Notes: generated by a model not told the origin, from the letters alone. Shown: positions 1 through 9,188, counted from the first letter of the stretch. The stretch: 50,584 bases of DNA from an uncultured Erwinia sp. (GCA_913775305.1 CAJYIY010000127.1:1-50584), one strand, 5' to 3'. Numbers and translations are program-made.

Positions 1-930
1 ATGATTTACGTGACCCACCGTCTGGATGAGGTGATCGAAATTGCCGACCGCGTCTGCGTGATGCGCGACGGCCGCCACGTCGCGGGTGGCTTCACCCGCG
101 ACTACAGCCTGCGCAATCTGGTGGAAATGATCGTCGGTGAAGCGGTTGAAGGCAACCAGCGCGAACCGCTGCCGGCCACGGCCGATCCGGTCCTGACCTT
201 TAACCATGTCTGCATTGATGAAGTCGGTCCGGTTTCCTTCAGCCTGCAGCCCGGCGAGATGCTGGCGCTGGCCGGGCTGCGCGGTGCCGGTCAGGAAGAA
301 ATTGGCCGCCTGCTGTTTGGCCTCCGCCAGCGCACCCGCGGCAGCATCACCTTCCGCAAACAGGACTATCAGGCCGCTTCGCCACAGCAGGCGATGACGG
401 CGGGCGTCTCGCTGGTCGCCGGAGACCGGACTGGCGAAAGCCTGGTGATGTCAATGAGCGTGCGTGAAAACCTGTTTATCAACCCCTGCGCCAGCGGCCA
501 TCGCCTGCTGTCGCACTACGGACGCCGCGCCGAACTGGGTGCCAGCTGGTGGAAAATGCAGCTGTTCGACGTGCGGCCGAAGGACGTCAGCCTTGATATC
601 AGCGCCCTCTCCGGCGGCAACCAGCAAAAAGTGGTGATGGCACGCTGGATGCACCTGAATGCACCGCTGCTGATCCTCGAAGATCCCACCGCGGGCGTCG
701 ACGTTGGCGCGCGCGAAGAGATCTACCACCTGCTGAATAAAGCGCTGGCCGAAGGTGTAGCGGTGCTGGTGATCTCCAGCGACTTTGAGGAGATCGCCCA
801 CATCTGCAACCGGGCGCTGGTGTTCAACCGCGGGCAGATCGTCGGCGAGTTGAAAAACGATCGCGTCAGCTTTGCCAATCTGCTTGAGCTGGCCTCCGCC
901 AGCATCGAATCCACCGTTGCCACCGTGTGA
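1..930 (+). CDS. Sugar ABC transporter ATPase, 3' part (5' end outside window)
   Basis: Cytoplasmic ATPase of a CUT2 (ribose/xylose-type) sugar importer. The first residues (THRLDEVIEIADRVCVMRDG) are the end of the first nucleotide-binding domain, the H-loop region, so the methionine at base 1 is internal and the gene begins upstream; family members are about 500 residues and 309 are visible. The second domain has a degenerate Walker A (GLRGAGQEE, about residue 93), the signature LSGGNQQK (about 203) and Walker B LLILEDPTAG (about 223). A degenerate second Walker A is usual in RbsA-type proteins. It is followed by its permease after 40 bases with a good ribosome-binding site. The substrate cannot be read from the ATPase. 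Confidence 0.93.
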   Translation: MIYVTHRLDEVIEIADRVCVMRDGRHVAGGFTRDYSLRNLVEMIVGEAVEGNQREPLPATADPVLTFNHVCIDEVGPVSFSLQPGEMLALAGLRGAGQEEIGRLLFGLRQRTRGSITFRKQDYQAASPQQAMTAGVSLVAGDRTGESLVMSMSVRENLFINPCASGHRLLSHYGRRAELGASWWKMQLFDVRPKDVSLDISALSGGNQQKVVMARWMHLNAPLLILEDPTAGVDVGAREEIYHLLNKALAEGVAVLVISSDFEEIAHICNRALVFNRGQIVGELKNDRVSFANLLELASASIESTVATV

Positions 931-970
931 AATATAACGCCACCGCGCAGGCGGTGGCAGGAGAAGAGCT

Positions 971-2068
971 ATGTCTAAAACGTCCGTTAAGTCGACCGCG
1001 CTGGAGCAGCGGGTCAGCCTCAGCCAGCACGGCGCCGGCCCGTGGTCGATGCAAATCATCACCCGCTACGGCCTGCTGCTGCTGTGCATTCTGCTGGTGG
1101 TGATGTTCTCTGCGCTGTCGCCCTCATTTGCCAGCATGCTGACGCTGCAGGCGATCCTCTCCAGCAAGGCTAAGATCGCCCTGCTGGCGCTGGCAGCAAC
1201 GATCCCGATGATCGTCGGAAAAATCGATCTGAACGTTGGTTTCGGCATCGTGCTGTGGCACATCCTCGCCATCACCCTACAGGTTCAGTACGGCTTTTCC
1301 TGGCAGATGGCGGTGCTGGCCGTGCTGGTCATCTCCGCGCTGTACGGCCTGCTGAACGGCATTCTGGTGGCGCTGGCCGATATTGACAGCTTCGTCGCCA
1401 CGCTCGGTTCCGGCACCGTTCTCTACGCCATTGCGCTCTGGCATTCCGGTGGTCGTCAGATCGTCGGCGACCTGCCCGATGCCTTTACCGCCCTGCACTA
1501 CACCGAAATTCTCGGCATTCCGGTTGGCGCTTTCTACGTGCTGGCGGTCGCCATCGTACTGTGGCTGATCACCGAACACACCCCGCTTGGCCGCTGCATG
1601 TACGCGGTAGGCGGCAATCCGGCGGCGGCGCGGCTGAACGGCATTGCGGTGAATAAATTTACCATCGGGGCATTTATCGCCTCCAGCGTGCTGACCGGCT
1701 TTAGCGGCGTACTGATCGCCGCCGAACAGGGCGTTGGCCAGGCCAGCGTGGGAATGGATTACCTGCTTCCCGCACTGGTAGGCGCTTTCCTCGGCAGTAC
1801 CACCATTCGTCCGGGACGGGTCAACGTCTGGGGCACGGTGGTCGGGATTGCCATTCTGGCGATTGGTATCGCCGGCATCCAGCAGTTTGGCGGTGAGTTC
1901 TGGGTGGAACCGCTGTTCAACGGTGCCACTCTGCTGCTCTCGATCAGTCTCGCCGGTTACGCCCAGCGCCGCCGGATGTTAAACCAGAAAGCCGTGGTTC
2001 GCAGCCAGAGCGCACCGGTCACGCCTCCTGACAATAACCAAAACGCCACCACAGGAAGTTCGCTATGA
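971..2068 (+). CDS. Sugar ABC transporter permease (RbsC/XylH-type)
   Basis: Inner-membrane channel subunit of the same importer, 365 residues with roughly eight to ten hydrophobic segments. A polar N-terminal tail of about 30 residues precedes the first helix. Family traits include the GRCMYAVGGNPAAARLNGI stretch in the cytoplasmic loop that contacts the ATPase, and a glycine-rich end (LLPALVGAFLGSTT). The start has a GGAG-type ribosome-binding site (caggagaagagct before ATG). It overlaps the next gene by four bases (ATGA), indicating translational coupling. The tail after the last helix is a little long and polar. Substrate unknown; a pentose or sugar-acid derivative is plausible from the neighbours. 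Confidence 0.93.
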   Translation: MSKTSVKSTALEQRVSLSQHGAGPWSMQIITRYGLLLLCILLVVMFSALSPSFASMLTLQAILSSKAKIALLALAATIPMIVGKIDLNVGFGIVLWHILAITLQVQYGFSWQMAVLAVLVISALYGLLNGILVALADIDSFVATLGSGTVLYAIALWHSGGRQIVGDLPDAFTALHYTEILGIPVGAFYVLAVAIVLWLITEHTPLGRCMYAVGGNPAAARLNGIAVNKFTIGAFIASSVLTGFSGVLIAAEQGVGQASVGMDYLLPALVGAFLGSTTIRPGRVNVWGTVVGIAILAIGIAGIQQFGGEFWVEPLFNGATLLLSISLAGYAQRRRMLNQKAVVRSQSAPVTPPDNNQNATTGSSL

Positions 2069-3165
2069 AAATTCACGTTCTTGCCCTCACTCTCAGTACC
2101 CTGCTGGCCGCTGCACTTCCGGCACAGGCCGACAGCTATCTCGACCAGGCCACGGCGGCCGTTAGCAAAGCTACCGCCAGCGTGACCGATTGGGACGGCC
2201 CGACCACCGGCCCCACGCTGCAGGCGAATAAAAAAATTATCTTTATCGCCTCCGATATGAAAAACGGCGGCGTGCAGGGTGTACAGCAGGGCCTGAGCGA
2301 AGCCGCGGCGGCAGCAGGCTGGAAGCTCGACACGCTGGACGGCAGTGGCTCGGTGAAGGATCAGCTTGCCGCGCTGAATCAGGCGATTGCCCAGCGCCCG
2401 GACGGCATTGTGATCGGCGGCTGGAACCCGAACGTGGCGAAAATGCTGTTGAAGAAAGCCGCGCAGCAAAAAATCGTGCTGATGGCCTGGCATGCAGTGC
2501 CACAGCCGGGGCCCATTCCGCAGTACGGCGTCACCACCAACATTACCTCAGATTCTAACGAGGTGGCGCGGCTGACCGCGCAGTATGCGGTGGTGCACTC
2601 CGGCGGCAAGGCCAGCGTGCTGATCTTCACCGACTCGCTGTATCAGATTGCGCTGGATAAGGCCAATGTCATGAAGCAGGAAATCGCGAAGTGCAGCGGC
2701 TGCAGCGTGGTGGAATTTATCGATACGCCACTGGCCGATACGGCCAACCGCATGCCGTCGATGACCTTCAGCCTGCTGCAAAAGTACGGCGATAAATTCC
2801 AGTACGCGCTGGCGATTAACGACCTGTACTTTGACTTTATGGCACCCGCACTGAAAACCGCGGGCAAGGGCGGCAGCAACGCGCCGTTCAACATCTCTGC
2901 CGGTGACGGTTCGGTTTCCGCCTTCCAGCGTATTCGCAGTGCCGACAGTCAGATCGGCACCGTCGCCGAGCCGCTGAAGCTGCACGGCTGGCAGCTGCTG
3001 GACGAATTTAACCGCGCCTTCGCCGGGCAGCCGCCTTCCGGCTATGTCACCCCGGCGCACCTGATCACCAAAGACAATATCGGCAGCGACGGCGGCCCAC
3101 AGAACCATTACGACCCGCAAAACGACTATCAGGGCCACTACAAAACTATCTGGGGCGTGAAGTAA
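2065..3165 (+). CDS. Periplasmic sugar-binding protein of the ABC importer
   Basis: Secreted substrate-binding protein, 366 residues, of the periplasmic-binding-protein type I (RbsB-like) fold. It starts with a clear signal peptide (MKIHVLALTLSTLLAAALPA, cleavage probably after AQA). The first lobe begins at KKIIFIASDMKNGGVQGV and continues with the DGIVIGGWNP strand typical of these proteins. It is longer than RbsB (about 296 residues), with extra sequence at both ends. Cys-Ser-Gly-Cys near residue 212 could form a disulfide. It lies between the permease (4-base overlap) and the lactonase (11-base gap), so all four genes look like one operon. The ligand is not predictable by eye. Confidence 0.92.
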   Translation: MKIHVLALTLSTLLAAALPAQADSYLDQATAAVSKATASVTDWDGPTTGPTLQANKKIIFIASDMKNGGVQGVQQGLSEAAAAAGWKLDTLDGSGSVKDQLAALNQAIAQRPDGIVIGGWNPNVAKMLLKKAAQQKIVLMAWHAVPQPGPIPQYGVTTNITSDSNEVARLTAQYAVVHSGGKASVLIFTDSLYQIALDKANVMKQEIAKCSGCSVVEFIDTPLADTANRMPSMTFSLLQKYGDKFQYALAINDLYFDFMAPALKTAGKGGSNAPFNISAGDGSVSAFQRIRSADSQIGTVAEPLKLHGWQLLDEFNRAFAGQPPSGYVTPAHLITKDNIGSDGGPQNHYDPQNDYQGHYKTIWGVK

Positions 3166-3176
3166 GGAGACACACT

Positions 3177-4028
3177 ATGGCAATCACCGACGATCTGGTT
3201 ATCGAAAAACTCTGCTCCCCGGCGATTTGGGCCGAGGGCCCGGTCTGGCTGCCGCAGCAGGATGCGGTGGTGTTCAGCGATGTGAAGGGCAACCGCATGT
3301 TTCGCTGGCAGCGCAACGGCGAACTGACGCTGTGGCGCTCCCCTTCCCACTATGCCAACGGCAACGCGCGGGATGCTGAGGGGCGGGTGATCAGCTGTGA
3401 GCACGGTCGGCGCGGCATCAGCCGCACCGAGCACGACGGCAGCGTCAGCCTGCTGGTGGAAAAAGTGGACGGCAGGCGCTTCAACTCACCAAACGACGTG
3501 GTGGTGCGCTCCGACGGCACTATCTGGTTCACCGATCCGCCCTACGGCATTACCAGTGATGACGAGGGCTATCATGCCCACAGTCAGGTGATCGGCTGCT
3601 ATCTCTACTGCTTCGATCCGGCCAGCGGCAAACTGACCATCGCCGCCAGCGATCTGCAGCGTCCCAACGGGCTGGCCTTCTCACCGGATGAGAGCCTGAT
3701 GTACGTGGCAGATATGTCGGTAATTGATTTCCCAACCCTGGGCCGTCGCGAACTGCGGGTGTACCAGGTCGGGGAGGATCGGCTGAGCCACGGCAGGTGG
3801 TTTGCTGAGGTTGCTCCGGGGATCCCGGACGGCTTCTGCGTTGATCGTCAGGGCAACGTCTGGTGCAGCTGCGCCGACGGCGTTATCGCTTTTGACAGCA
3901 GCGGCAACCGCATCGGTAAAATCCCGCTGCCGGAGTGCGTCTCCAACTGCACGTTCGGCGGCCCGGACGGCGATGAGCTGTACATCACCGCCACGCGTTC
4001 GCTGTACCGGGTGCGCATCAGGCAGTAG
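3177..4028 (+). CDS. SMP-30/gluconolactonase/LRE family lactonase
   Basis: Probable metal-dependent sugar lactonase, 283 residues, six-bladed beta-propeller, no signal peptide, so cytoplasmic. Recognisable segments are AEGPVWLP near the N-terminus (the metal-binding Glu), FNSPNDVVVRSDGTIWFTDP, LQRPNGLAFSPDE (metal-binding Asn) and GIPDGFCVDRQGNVW (metal-binding Asp). Enzymes of this family open lactone rings to aldonic or keto acids. It is the last gene of the ABC operon and is followed by a strong hairpin. Because yiaK comes next and consumes 2,3-diketo-L-gulonate, the hydrolysis product of dehydroascorbate, this enzyme may feed that pathway; that link is inference. The start has a GGAG site 7 bases upstream. 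Confidence 0.9.
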   Translation: MAITDDLVIEKLCSPAIWAEGPVWLPQQDAVVFSDVKGNRMFRWQRNGELTLWRSPSHYANGNARDAEGRVISCEHGRRGISRTEHDGSVSLLVEKVDGRRFNSPNDVVVRSDGTIWFTDPPYGITSDDEGYHAHSQVIGCYLYCFDPASGKLTIAASDLQRPNGLAFSPDESLMYVADMSVIDFPTLGRRELRVYQVGEDRLSHGRWFAEVAPGIPDGFCVDRQGNVWCSCADGVIAFDSSGNRIGKIPLPECVSNCTFGGPDGDELYITATRSLYRVRIRQ

Positions 4029-4040
4029 TCAGTATCACAT

Positions 4041-4072
4041 AGCCGGTGGCTGAGGAAACTTCGCCACCGGCT
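4041..4072 (+). terminator. Terminator after lactonase gene
   Basis: Perfect 10-bp stem AGCCGGTGGC / GCCACCGGCT with a 12-base loop, 12 bases after the lactonase stop. Only a short T-run follows (TTCGCCT), so termination may be partial. It separates the ABC operon from the yiaK promoter. Confidence 0.7.
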
Positions 4073-4170
4073 TTCGCCTGCCCGTTTCTGACCGGATGTG
4101 CCGACGATCACATAAGCCAACATTAATTTTATACTGCTGATTTATAACGATAAATTACCCCGCCTTTTTT

Positions 4171-4199
4171 TTGACTTCCCCCGGATAACCTCATAGGAT
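4171..4199 (+). promoter_or_regulatory. Putative sigma70 promoter of the yiaK operon
   Basis: TTGACT (4171-4176) and TAGGAT (4194-4199) are separated by 17 bp, the optimal sigma70 spacing, and lie upstream of the operon's first gene in an AT-rich stretch. The palindrome at 4205-4219 would sit over the transcription start. The -10 hexamer is a moderate match. Confidence 0.55.
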
Positions 4200-4204
4200 T
4201 TATT

Positions 4205-4219
4205 TGGAATGACATTCCA
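4205..4219 (+). promoter_or_regulatory. IclR/YiaJ-type operator palindrome
   Basis: Perfect inverted repeat TGGAAT-GAC-ATTCCA (15 bp), close in sequence and length to the IclR operator consensus TGGAAATNATTTCCA as I recall it. In E. coli the yiaK-S operon is repressed by YiaJ, an IclR-family protein, so a YiaJ-like repressor is the natural candidate. No IclR gene lies in this window. Confidence 0.6.
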
Positions 4220-4257
4220 CATATTGAAACAAACACCAGCGGGGGAGACACAGCAGC

Positions 4258-5256
4258 ATGAGAATCAGCTACCAGCAGTTAAAGCAGGAGTTCCTGCGGG
4301 TATTACTGGCACGTGGGGTGGCGGCGGATAAAGCCGAGGCCTGCGCCACGCTGTTTGCCGATACCAGCGAAAGCGGCGTTTACTCCCACGGCGTGAACCG
4401 TTTTTCCCGCTTTATTCAGCAGCTGGACGCCGGGCACATCGTGCCCGATGCAACGCCGGAAAAGATCCTCTCGCTGGGAGCCATTGAACAGTGGGATGCG
4501 CACCGCGCGATCGGCAATCTGACCGCCACCGAAATGATGGATCGCGCCATAGCGCTGGCCGACAGTCACGGCATCGGTCTGGTGGCGCTGCGTAACGCGA
4601 ATCACTGGATGCGCGGCGGCAGCTACGGCTGGCAGGCGGCAGAGAAAGGCTATGTCGGCATCTGCTGGACCAACTCCATCGCGGTAATGCCGCCGTGGGG
4701 GGCGAAAAACTGCGCTATCGGCACCAACCCGCTGATCGTCGCCGTGCCGGGCGATCCAATCACCATGGTGGATATGTCGATGTCGATGTTCTCCTACGGC
4801 ATGCTGGAAATGAATCGCCTGGCAGGCAAAACCCTGCCGGTGGACGGCGGCTTTGATAACGACGGCAACTACACCCGCGATCCGGCCACCATTGAGGAGA
4901 ACCGCCGCATTCTGCCGATGGGTTACTGGAAAGGGTCAGCGCTCTCCATTGTGCTGGATATGCTGGCCACCCTGCTCTCTGACGGCGCCTCGGTGACCGA
5001 GGTGACCGAGGATAACGGCGACGAATTCGGCATCTCGCAGGTCTTTATCGCCATTGATGTCGATCGGCTGATCGACGGACCGACCCGCGATGCCAAGCTG
5101 GCGCGCATTATTAACTCCATCAGCGGTGCCGAGCGCGCCAACGGCGAGCAGGCCATTCGCCTGCCGGGCCATAAATTCCCCGGGATCCGCGCGGAAAACC
5201 AGCAGCGGGGCATTCCGGTCGACGAGCGCGTCTGGGCACGTATTCAGGCACTGTAA
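4258..5256 (+). CDS. yiaK: 2,3-diketo-L-gulonate dehydrogenase YiaK
   Basis: NAD(P)H-dependent reductase converting 2,3-diketo-L-gulonate to 3-keto-L-gulonate, malate/L-lactate dehydrogenase superfamily. At 332 residues it has the same length as E. coli YiaK as I recall it. Highly conserved stretches include [18 protein letters not shown] (about residues 41-58), [20 protein letters not shown] (about 113-132) with the catalytic His, and [20 protein letters not shown]. It is the first gene of the yia operon, behind the promoter and IclR-type palindrome; a GGGGGAG ribosome-binding site precedes the ATG at a slightly long distance. The product feeds LyxK encoded downstream. Confidence 0.96.
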   Translation: MRISYQQLKQEFLRVLLARGVAADKAEACATLFADTSESGVYSHGVNRFSRFIQQLDAGHIVPDATPEKILSLGAIEQWDAHRAIGNLTATEMMDRAIALADSHGIGLVALRNANHWMRGGSYGWQAAEKGYVGICWTNSIAVMPPWGAKNCAIGTNPLIVAVPGDPITMVDMSMSMFSYGMLEMNRLAGKTLPVDGGFDNDGNYTRDPATIEENRRILPMGYWKGSALSIVLDMLATLLSDGASVTEVTEDNGDEFGISQVFIAIDVDRLIDGPTRDAKLARIINSISGAERANGEQAIRLPGHKFPGIRAENQQRGIPVDERVWARIQAL

Positions 5257-5269
5257 CAGGAGCAACGCG

Positions 5270-5755
5270 ATGATTTTTGGCCATATCAACAACACCGAAG
5301 CCCATCACTACCCTGCCGCCGTTGCCTGCGCCGTCGATTATCTTGTGCGCCACGATCTGCGGGCAATGGCCGCCGGACGCTATCAGCACGATCGCACCGG
5401 CTGGGTGGTACAGGTGCTGGATTTACAGACCGTGCCGCACAGCGGGAGCTTCCCTGAAGCGCATCGCCACGTTGTCGACGTGCAGTTCCTGGTCCACGGC
5501 GAGGAGCAGATCGGCGTGGCGACTGAGAAAGCCGAGCTGACTGTCCACCAGCCTTATCACGCCGAACGCGACATAATTTTCTATCGCGATGCGCCGAATG
5601 AGACCCTGCTTCAGATGAAACCCGGCAACTTCGCCGTGTTCTTCCCGCAGGATCTTCACCGTCCAAACCTGATGATCGACAGCCCACGGGCGATCCGCAA
5701 AGTGGTGATCAAGATCCCCGTTACCGACGTTATCCACTTCGGGAGCACACCATGA
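5270..5755 (+). CDS. yiaL: YhcH/YjgK/YiaL family protein YiaL
   Basis: Small cupin-fold protein of the YhcH/YjgK/YiaL (DUF386) family, 161 residues (E. coli YiaL about 155). The conserved core is present: EAHRHVVDVQFLVHGEEQIG (about residues 63-82) with candidate metal ligands, and GNFAVFFPQDLHRPNLM with the second His. I chose the ATG at 5270, 13 bases after yiaK, because it has a CAGGAG ribosome-binding site and gives the family N-terminus (MIFGHINN); the frame is open further upstream but overlaps yiaK. Its biochemical role is unsettled; paralogues act as sugar-anomer or epimerase helpers. It overlaps the next gene by 4 bases. Confidence 0.93.
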   Translation: MIFGHINNTEAHHYPAAVACAVDYLVRHDLRAMAAGRYQHDRTGWVVQVLDLQTVPHSGSFPEAHRHVVDVQFLVHGEEQIGVATEKAELTVHQPYHAERDIIFYRDAPNETLLQMKPGNFAVFFPQDLHRPNLMIDSPRAIRKVVIKIPVTDVIHFGSTP

Positions 5756-7050
5756 GCCAGACTTCGCCTTCCGTGGCTTCCGCTGCGTCTGTGCCGAATA
5801 CGCGCTGGCTGCGGATCATTCCACCGATCCTGATCACCTGCATCATCTCCTATATGGATCGCGTTAATATCGCCTTCGCCATGCCGGGCGGGATGGATGA
5901 CGAGCTGGGCATCAGTGCCTCCATGGCCGGTCTGGCCGGGGGGATCTTCTTTATCGGCTATCTGTTCCTGCAGGTTCCCGGCGGCAAGCTGGCGGTTTAC
6001 GGCAACGGTAAACGCTTTATCGGCTGGTCGCTGCTGGCCTGGGCGGTGATCTCCGTGCTCACCGGTCTGGCCACCAATCAGTACCAGCTTCTGGCACTGC
6101 GCTTTGCGCTGGGGGTTTCCGAAGGCGGCATGCTACCGGTGGTGCTGACGATGATCGGCAACTGGTTCCCGGATTCTGAACGCGGCCGGGCCAACGCCAT
6201 TGTGATCATGTTTGTTCCGATCGCCGGGATCCTGACCGCACCGCTCTCCGGCTGGATCATTACCGGCTGGGACTGGCGCATGCTGTTCTTTGTCGAAGGC
6301 GCTCTGTCGCTGGTGGTGATGGCGCTGTGGTGCTTCACCATCAGCAACCGTCCGCAGGAGGCCACGTGGATCTCCGAAGCCGAAAAGCGCTACCTGATAA
6401 AAACGCTGCATGATGAACAGCTGCTGATTAAGGGCAAAAACACCCGTAAAGCCTCGCTGCGCCAGGTCATGCGCGAGCCGGTGATGTGGCGGCTGATCAT
6501 GGTCAACTTCTTCTACCAGACCGGGATCTACGGCTACACCCTGTGGCTGCCAACCATTCTGAAAGGGCTGACCAACGGCAATATTGAACAGGTCGGCTGG
6601 CTGGCGATTTTGCCTTACATCGGCGCTATCTTCGGTATGTTCCTGTTCTCTTCCCTGTCTGATGCCACCGGACGCCGCAAGCTGTTTGTTGCACTACCGC
6701 TGGCCGGATTCGCCCTCTGTATGGCGCTGTCCGTCATGCTGAAAGCGCATATCTGGTGGTCCTACGCCGCACTGGTCGGCTGCGGGGTGTTTATACAGTC
6801 GGCGGCCGGGGTGTTCTGGAGTATTCCTCCGCGCCTGTTTAATGCCGAAGTCGCGGGTGGCGCGCGCGGTGTGATTAACGCGCTGGGCAACCTGGGCGGC
6901 TTCTGCGGCCCGTACATGGTCGGCGTGCTGATTGCCGAATACAGCAAAGATGCCGGTGTTTACAGCCTGGCCATTTCCCTGGCGATTGCGTCGGTGCTGG
7001 CCCTGACCCTGCCCGCCCGCTGCGATGCGTCTCAGAAGGAGGTTGCATGA
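5752..7050 (+). CDS. yiaX2: MFS transporter in yia operon (YiaX2-type)
   Basis: Major facilitator superfamily transporter, 432 residues, about 12 membrane helices, ACS/ExuT-GudP-like branch (SYMDRVNIAFAMPGGMDDEL near the first helix; RFALGVSEGGMLPVVLTMIG in helix 4). It presumably imports 2,3-diketo-L-gulonate or a related sugar acid by proton symport. In E. coli this slot in the operon holds the TRAP transporter yiaMNO; Klebsiella oxytoca has the MFS genes yiaX1/yiaX2 instead, and this gene matches that arrangement. Its ATG overlaps the yiaL stop, and its end overlaps the kinase start by four bases. The substrate is inferred from the operon. Confidence 0.9.
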   Translation: MSQTSPSVASAASVPNTRWLRIIPPILITCIISYMDRVNIAFAMPGGMDDELGISASMAGLAGGIFFIGYLFLQVPGGKLAVYGNGKRFIGWSLLAWAVISVLTGLATNQYQLLALRFALGVSEGGMLPVVLTMIGNWFPDSERGRANAIVIMFVPIAGILTAPLSGWIITGWDWRMLFFVEGALSLVVMALWCFTISNRPQEATWISEAEKRYLIKTLHDEQLLIKGKNTRKASLRQVMREPVMWRLIMVNFFYQTGIYGYTLWLPTILKGLTNGNIEQVGWLAILPYIGAIFGMFLFSSLSDATGRRKLFVALPLAGFALCMALSVMLKAHIWWSYAALVGCGVFIQSAAGVFWSIPPRLFNAEVAGGARGVINALGNLGGFCGPYMVGVLIAEYSKDAGVYSLAISLAIASVLALTLPARCDASQKEVA

Positions 7051-8522
7051 GTTACTGGTTAGGTCTGGACTGCGGTGGCACCTTTATCAAGGCCGGGCTG
7101 TATGACGTATCCGGCCGGGAGAAGGCAGTGGCGCGGCAAAACCTGGCGGTACTGGTGCCGGAACCGGGTCGGGCTGAACGCGATATGAACCAGCTGTGGC
7201 AGGTGGCTGCCAGTGTAATCCGCCAGGTGCTGGGAAACAGCGGTACGGATGCCGCAGAGGTGCGCGGCATGGGGATTTCGGCACAGGGGAAAGGGCTGTT
7301 CCTGCTCGATAAACAGGGCCAGCCGTTGGGCAACGGCATTCTCTCCTCCGACCGCCGCGCCCTGGAACGGGTCCGGCAGTGGCAGCGTGAGGGCGTGCCG
7401 CAGGCGCTCTATCCGGTGACCCGCCAGACGCTGTGGACAGGGCATCCGGTTTCACTGCTGCGCTGGGTCAAGGAGCACGAGCCGGAACGCTATGCCGCGA
7501 TCGGCAGCGTAATGATGGCGCACGACTATCTGCGCTTCTGCCTGACCGGCGAACGGGCCTGTGAAGAAACCAATATCTCCGAATCAAATCTGTATGACAT
7601 GCAGTTGGGCGACTGGTCGCCCGCACTGGCAGAACGGCTCGATATCGCTGAAATCCTGCCTGCCCTGCCGCCCATCGTCGGTTCCAGCAGCGTAGCCGGG
7701 CATATCACCGCCGCCGCCGCCGCGCAGTGCGGCCTGGCTGAGGGTACGCCGGTGGTGGGTGGCCTGTTTGACGTGGTTTCCACCGCGCTGTGTGCCGGAC
7801 TGTACGACGATACGCGGCTGAATGCAGTGATGGGCACCTGGTCGGTGACCAGCGGCATTACCGACTGCCTGAGCGACGAGGTGGATTATCCGTTCGTGTA
7901 TGGCCGTTATGCCATTGACGGCCAGTACATCATTCATGAAGCCAGCCCGACCTCGGCCGCCAACCTGGAGTGGTTCTGCCAGCAGTGGGGCATCGATGAC
8001 TACGCGCAGCTGAACCGGTGGGTGGCGGAACTGCCTCCGGCGGCCAGCTCGCTGCTGTTCGTGCCGTTCCTCTACGGCAATAACGCCGGGGGTAATCTGC
8101 ACGCCAGCTTCTACGGACTGCAGGCGGGCCATCAGCGCGGCCATCTGGTGCAGGCGATCTACGAAGGCGTGGTGTTCTCTCACCTGACGCATCTGAACCG
8201 CATTCTCAAACGCTTCCCGAACGTCAGCGCCCTGCGCCTGACCGGCGGACCAACGCGCTCGGCCGAGTGGATGCAAATGTTTGCCGATATCAGCGGCCTG
8301 CCGGTCGAGATCCCGCAGATTGAAGAGAGTGGCTGCCTGGGTGCCGCGCTGGTGGCGATGGCCGGTACGGGCGCGCAGCCCTCGCTACAGCAGGCGCAGC
8401 GGGCGCTGGATCCGTCGATTGTCAGCTATCAGCCGGACGCCGCTCGCCACGCGCTGTATCAGAAAAAATACCAGCGCTATCAAAAACTGATTGCGGCACT
8501 GATTGCCGCCGGTGAGGAGTAA
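7047..8522 (+). CDS. lyxK: L-xylulose/3-keto-L-gulonate kinase LyxK
   Basis: FGGY-family carbohydrate kinase, 491 residues (E. coli LyxK about 498). The N-terminal phosphate-binding motif is YWLGLDCGGTFIKAGLYD; a mid-protein substrate region has NISESNLYDMQLGDW; the C-terminal ATP-binding motif is LTGGPTRSAEWMQMFADISG followed by GCLGAALVAM. In this pathway it phosphorylates 3-keto-L-gulonate (also L-xylulose) at C6/C5, giving the substrate of SgbH. It overlaps the transporter gene by 4 bases and is 3 bases from sgbH, with a GAGGAG stretch at its own 3' end serving as the next ribosome-binding site. Placement and sequence both support LyxK over other FGGY kinases. Confidence 0.94.
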   Translation: MSYWLGLDCGGTFIKAGLYDVSGREKAVARQNLAVLVPEPGRAERDMNQLWQVAASVIRQVLGNSGTDAAEVRGMGISAQGKGLFLLDKQGQPLGNGILSSDRRALERVRQWQREGVPQALYPVTRQTLWTGHPVSLLRWVKEHEPERYAAIGSVMMAHDYLRFCLTGERACEETNISESNLYDMQLGDWSPALAERLDIAEILPALPPIVGSSSVAGHITAAAAAQCGLAEGTPVVGGLFDVVSTALCAGLYDDTRLNAVMGTWSVTSGITDCLSDEVDYPFVYGRYAIDGQYIIHEASPTSAANLEWFCQQWGIDDYAQLNRWVAELPPAASSLLFVPFLYGNNAGGNLHASFYGLQAGHQRGHLVQAIYEGVVFSHLTHLNRILKRFPNVSALRLTGGPTRSAEWMQMFADISGLPVEIPQIEESGCLGAALVAMAGTGAQPSLQQAQRALDPSIVSYQPDAARHALYQKKYQRYQKLIAALIAAGEE

Positions 8523-8525
8523 CCG

Positions 8526-9188
8526 ATGAACCGTTCCCCCGTACCCCAGCTGCAGCTGGCGCTGGATCATACCCGGCTGGATGCCGCCCTCGACGCCGCC
8601 GATCGTCTGCACCAGCACGTCGATATCGTTGAAGCCGGCACCCTTCTCTGCCTCAGCGCGGGCATTGAAGCGGTGCGCCAGCTGCGCCAGCGCCTGCCGG
8701 AGAAAACCCTGGTGGCCGATTTTAAAGTCGCCGATGCCGGATCAACGCTTGCCGAACTGGCGTTTGAGGCCGGAGCCAGCTGGATGACGGTGATCTGCGC
8801 GGCGCCGCTGGCGACCTTTGCCAGCGCTCATGACGTTGCGCAGCGCTATCAGGGCGAGATCCAGATTGAGCTGTTCGGCAACTGGACGATGGACGACGCC
8901 CGCAGCTGGCGAGCACTCGGCCTCAGGCAGGCGATCTATCACCGTGGCCGCGATGCGCAGGCCCAGGGACAGCGCTGGAGCCAGCAGGATCTTGACGCGA
9001 TGAAAGCACTTTCCGATCTCGGTTTTGGGTTGTCGGTGACCGGCGGTATTACCCCGCAGGAGCTGCCGCAGTTCAGAGAGATCGACGTGCGCGCCTTTAT
9101 CGTTGGCCGCGCGCTGACCGAAAGCGCCAACGCCCTGGCCACCGCCGCCGAGTTCCATCAGGCGATTAACCACATTTGGGGGAAATAG
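8526..9188 (+). CDS. sgbH: 3-keto-L-gulonate-6-phosphate decarboxylase SgbH
   Basis: TIM-barrel decarboxylase of the orotidine-5-phosphate decarboxylase suprafamily, 220 residues as in E. coli SgbH. It converts 3-keto-L-gulonate 6-phosphate to L-xylulose 5-phosphate with Mg2+. Characteristic segments: [16 protein letters not shown] at the N-terminus, [18 protein letters not shown], the catalytic [10 protein letters not shown] (Asp, Lys, Asp), [16 protein letters not shown], and [16 protein letters not shown] with the catalytic His-Arg pair. The phosphate-binding end is SVTGGIT and FIVGRAL. The paralogue UlaD does the same reaction; operon position makes SgbH the better name. One base separates it from sgbU. 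Confidence 0.95.
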   Translation: MNRSPVPQLQLALDHTRLDAALDAADRLHQHVDIVEAGTLLCLSAGIEAVRQLRQRLPEKTLVADFKVADAGSTLAELAFEAGASWMTVICAAPLATFASAHDVAQRYQGEIQIELFGNWTMDDARSWRALGLRQAIYHRGRDAQAQGQRWSQQDLDAMKALSDLGFGLSVTGGITPQELPQFREIDVRAFIVGRALTESANALATAAEFHQAINHIWGK

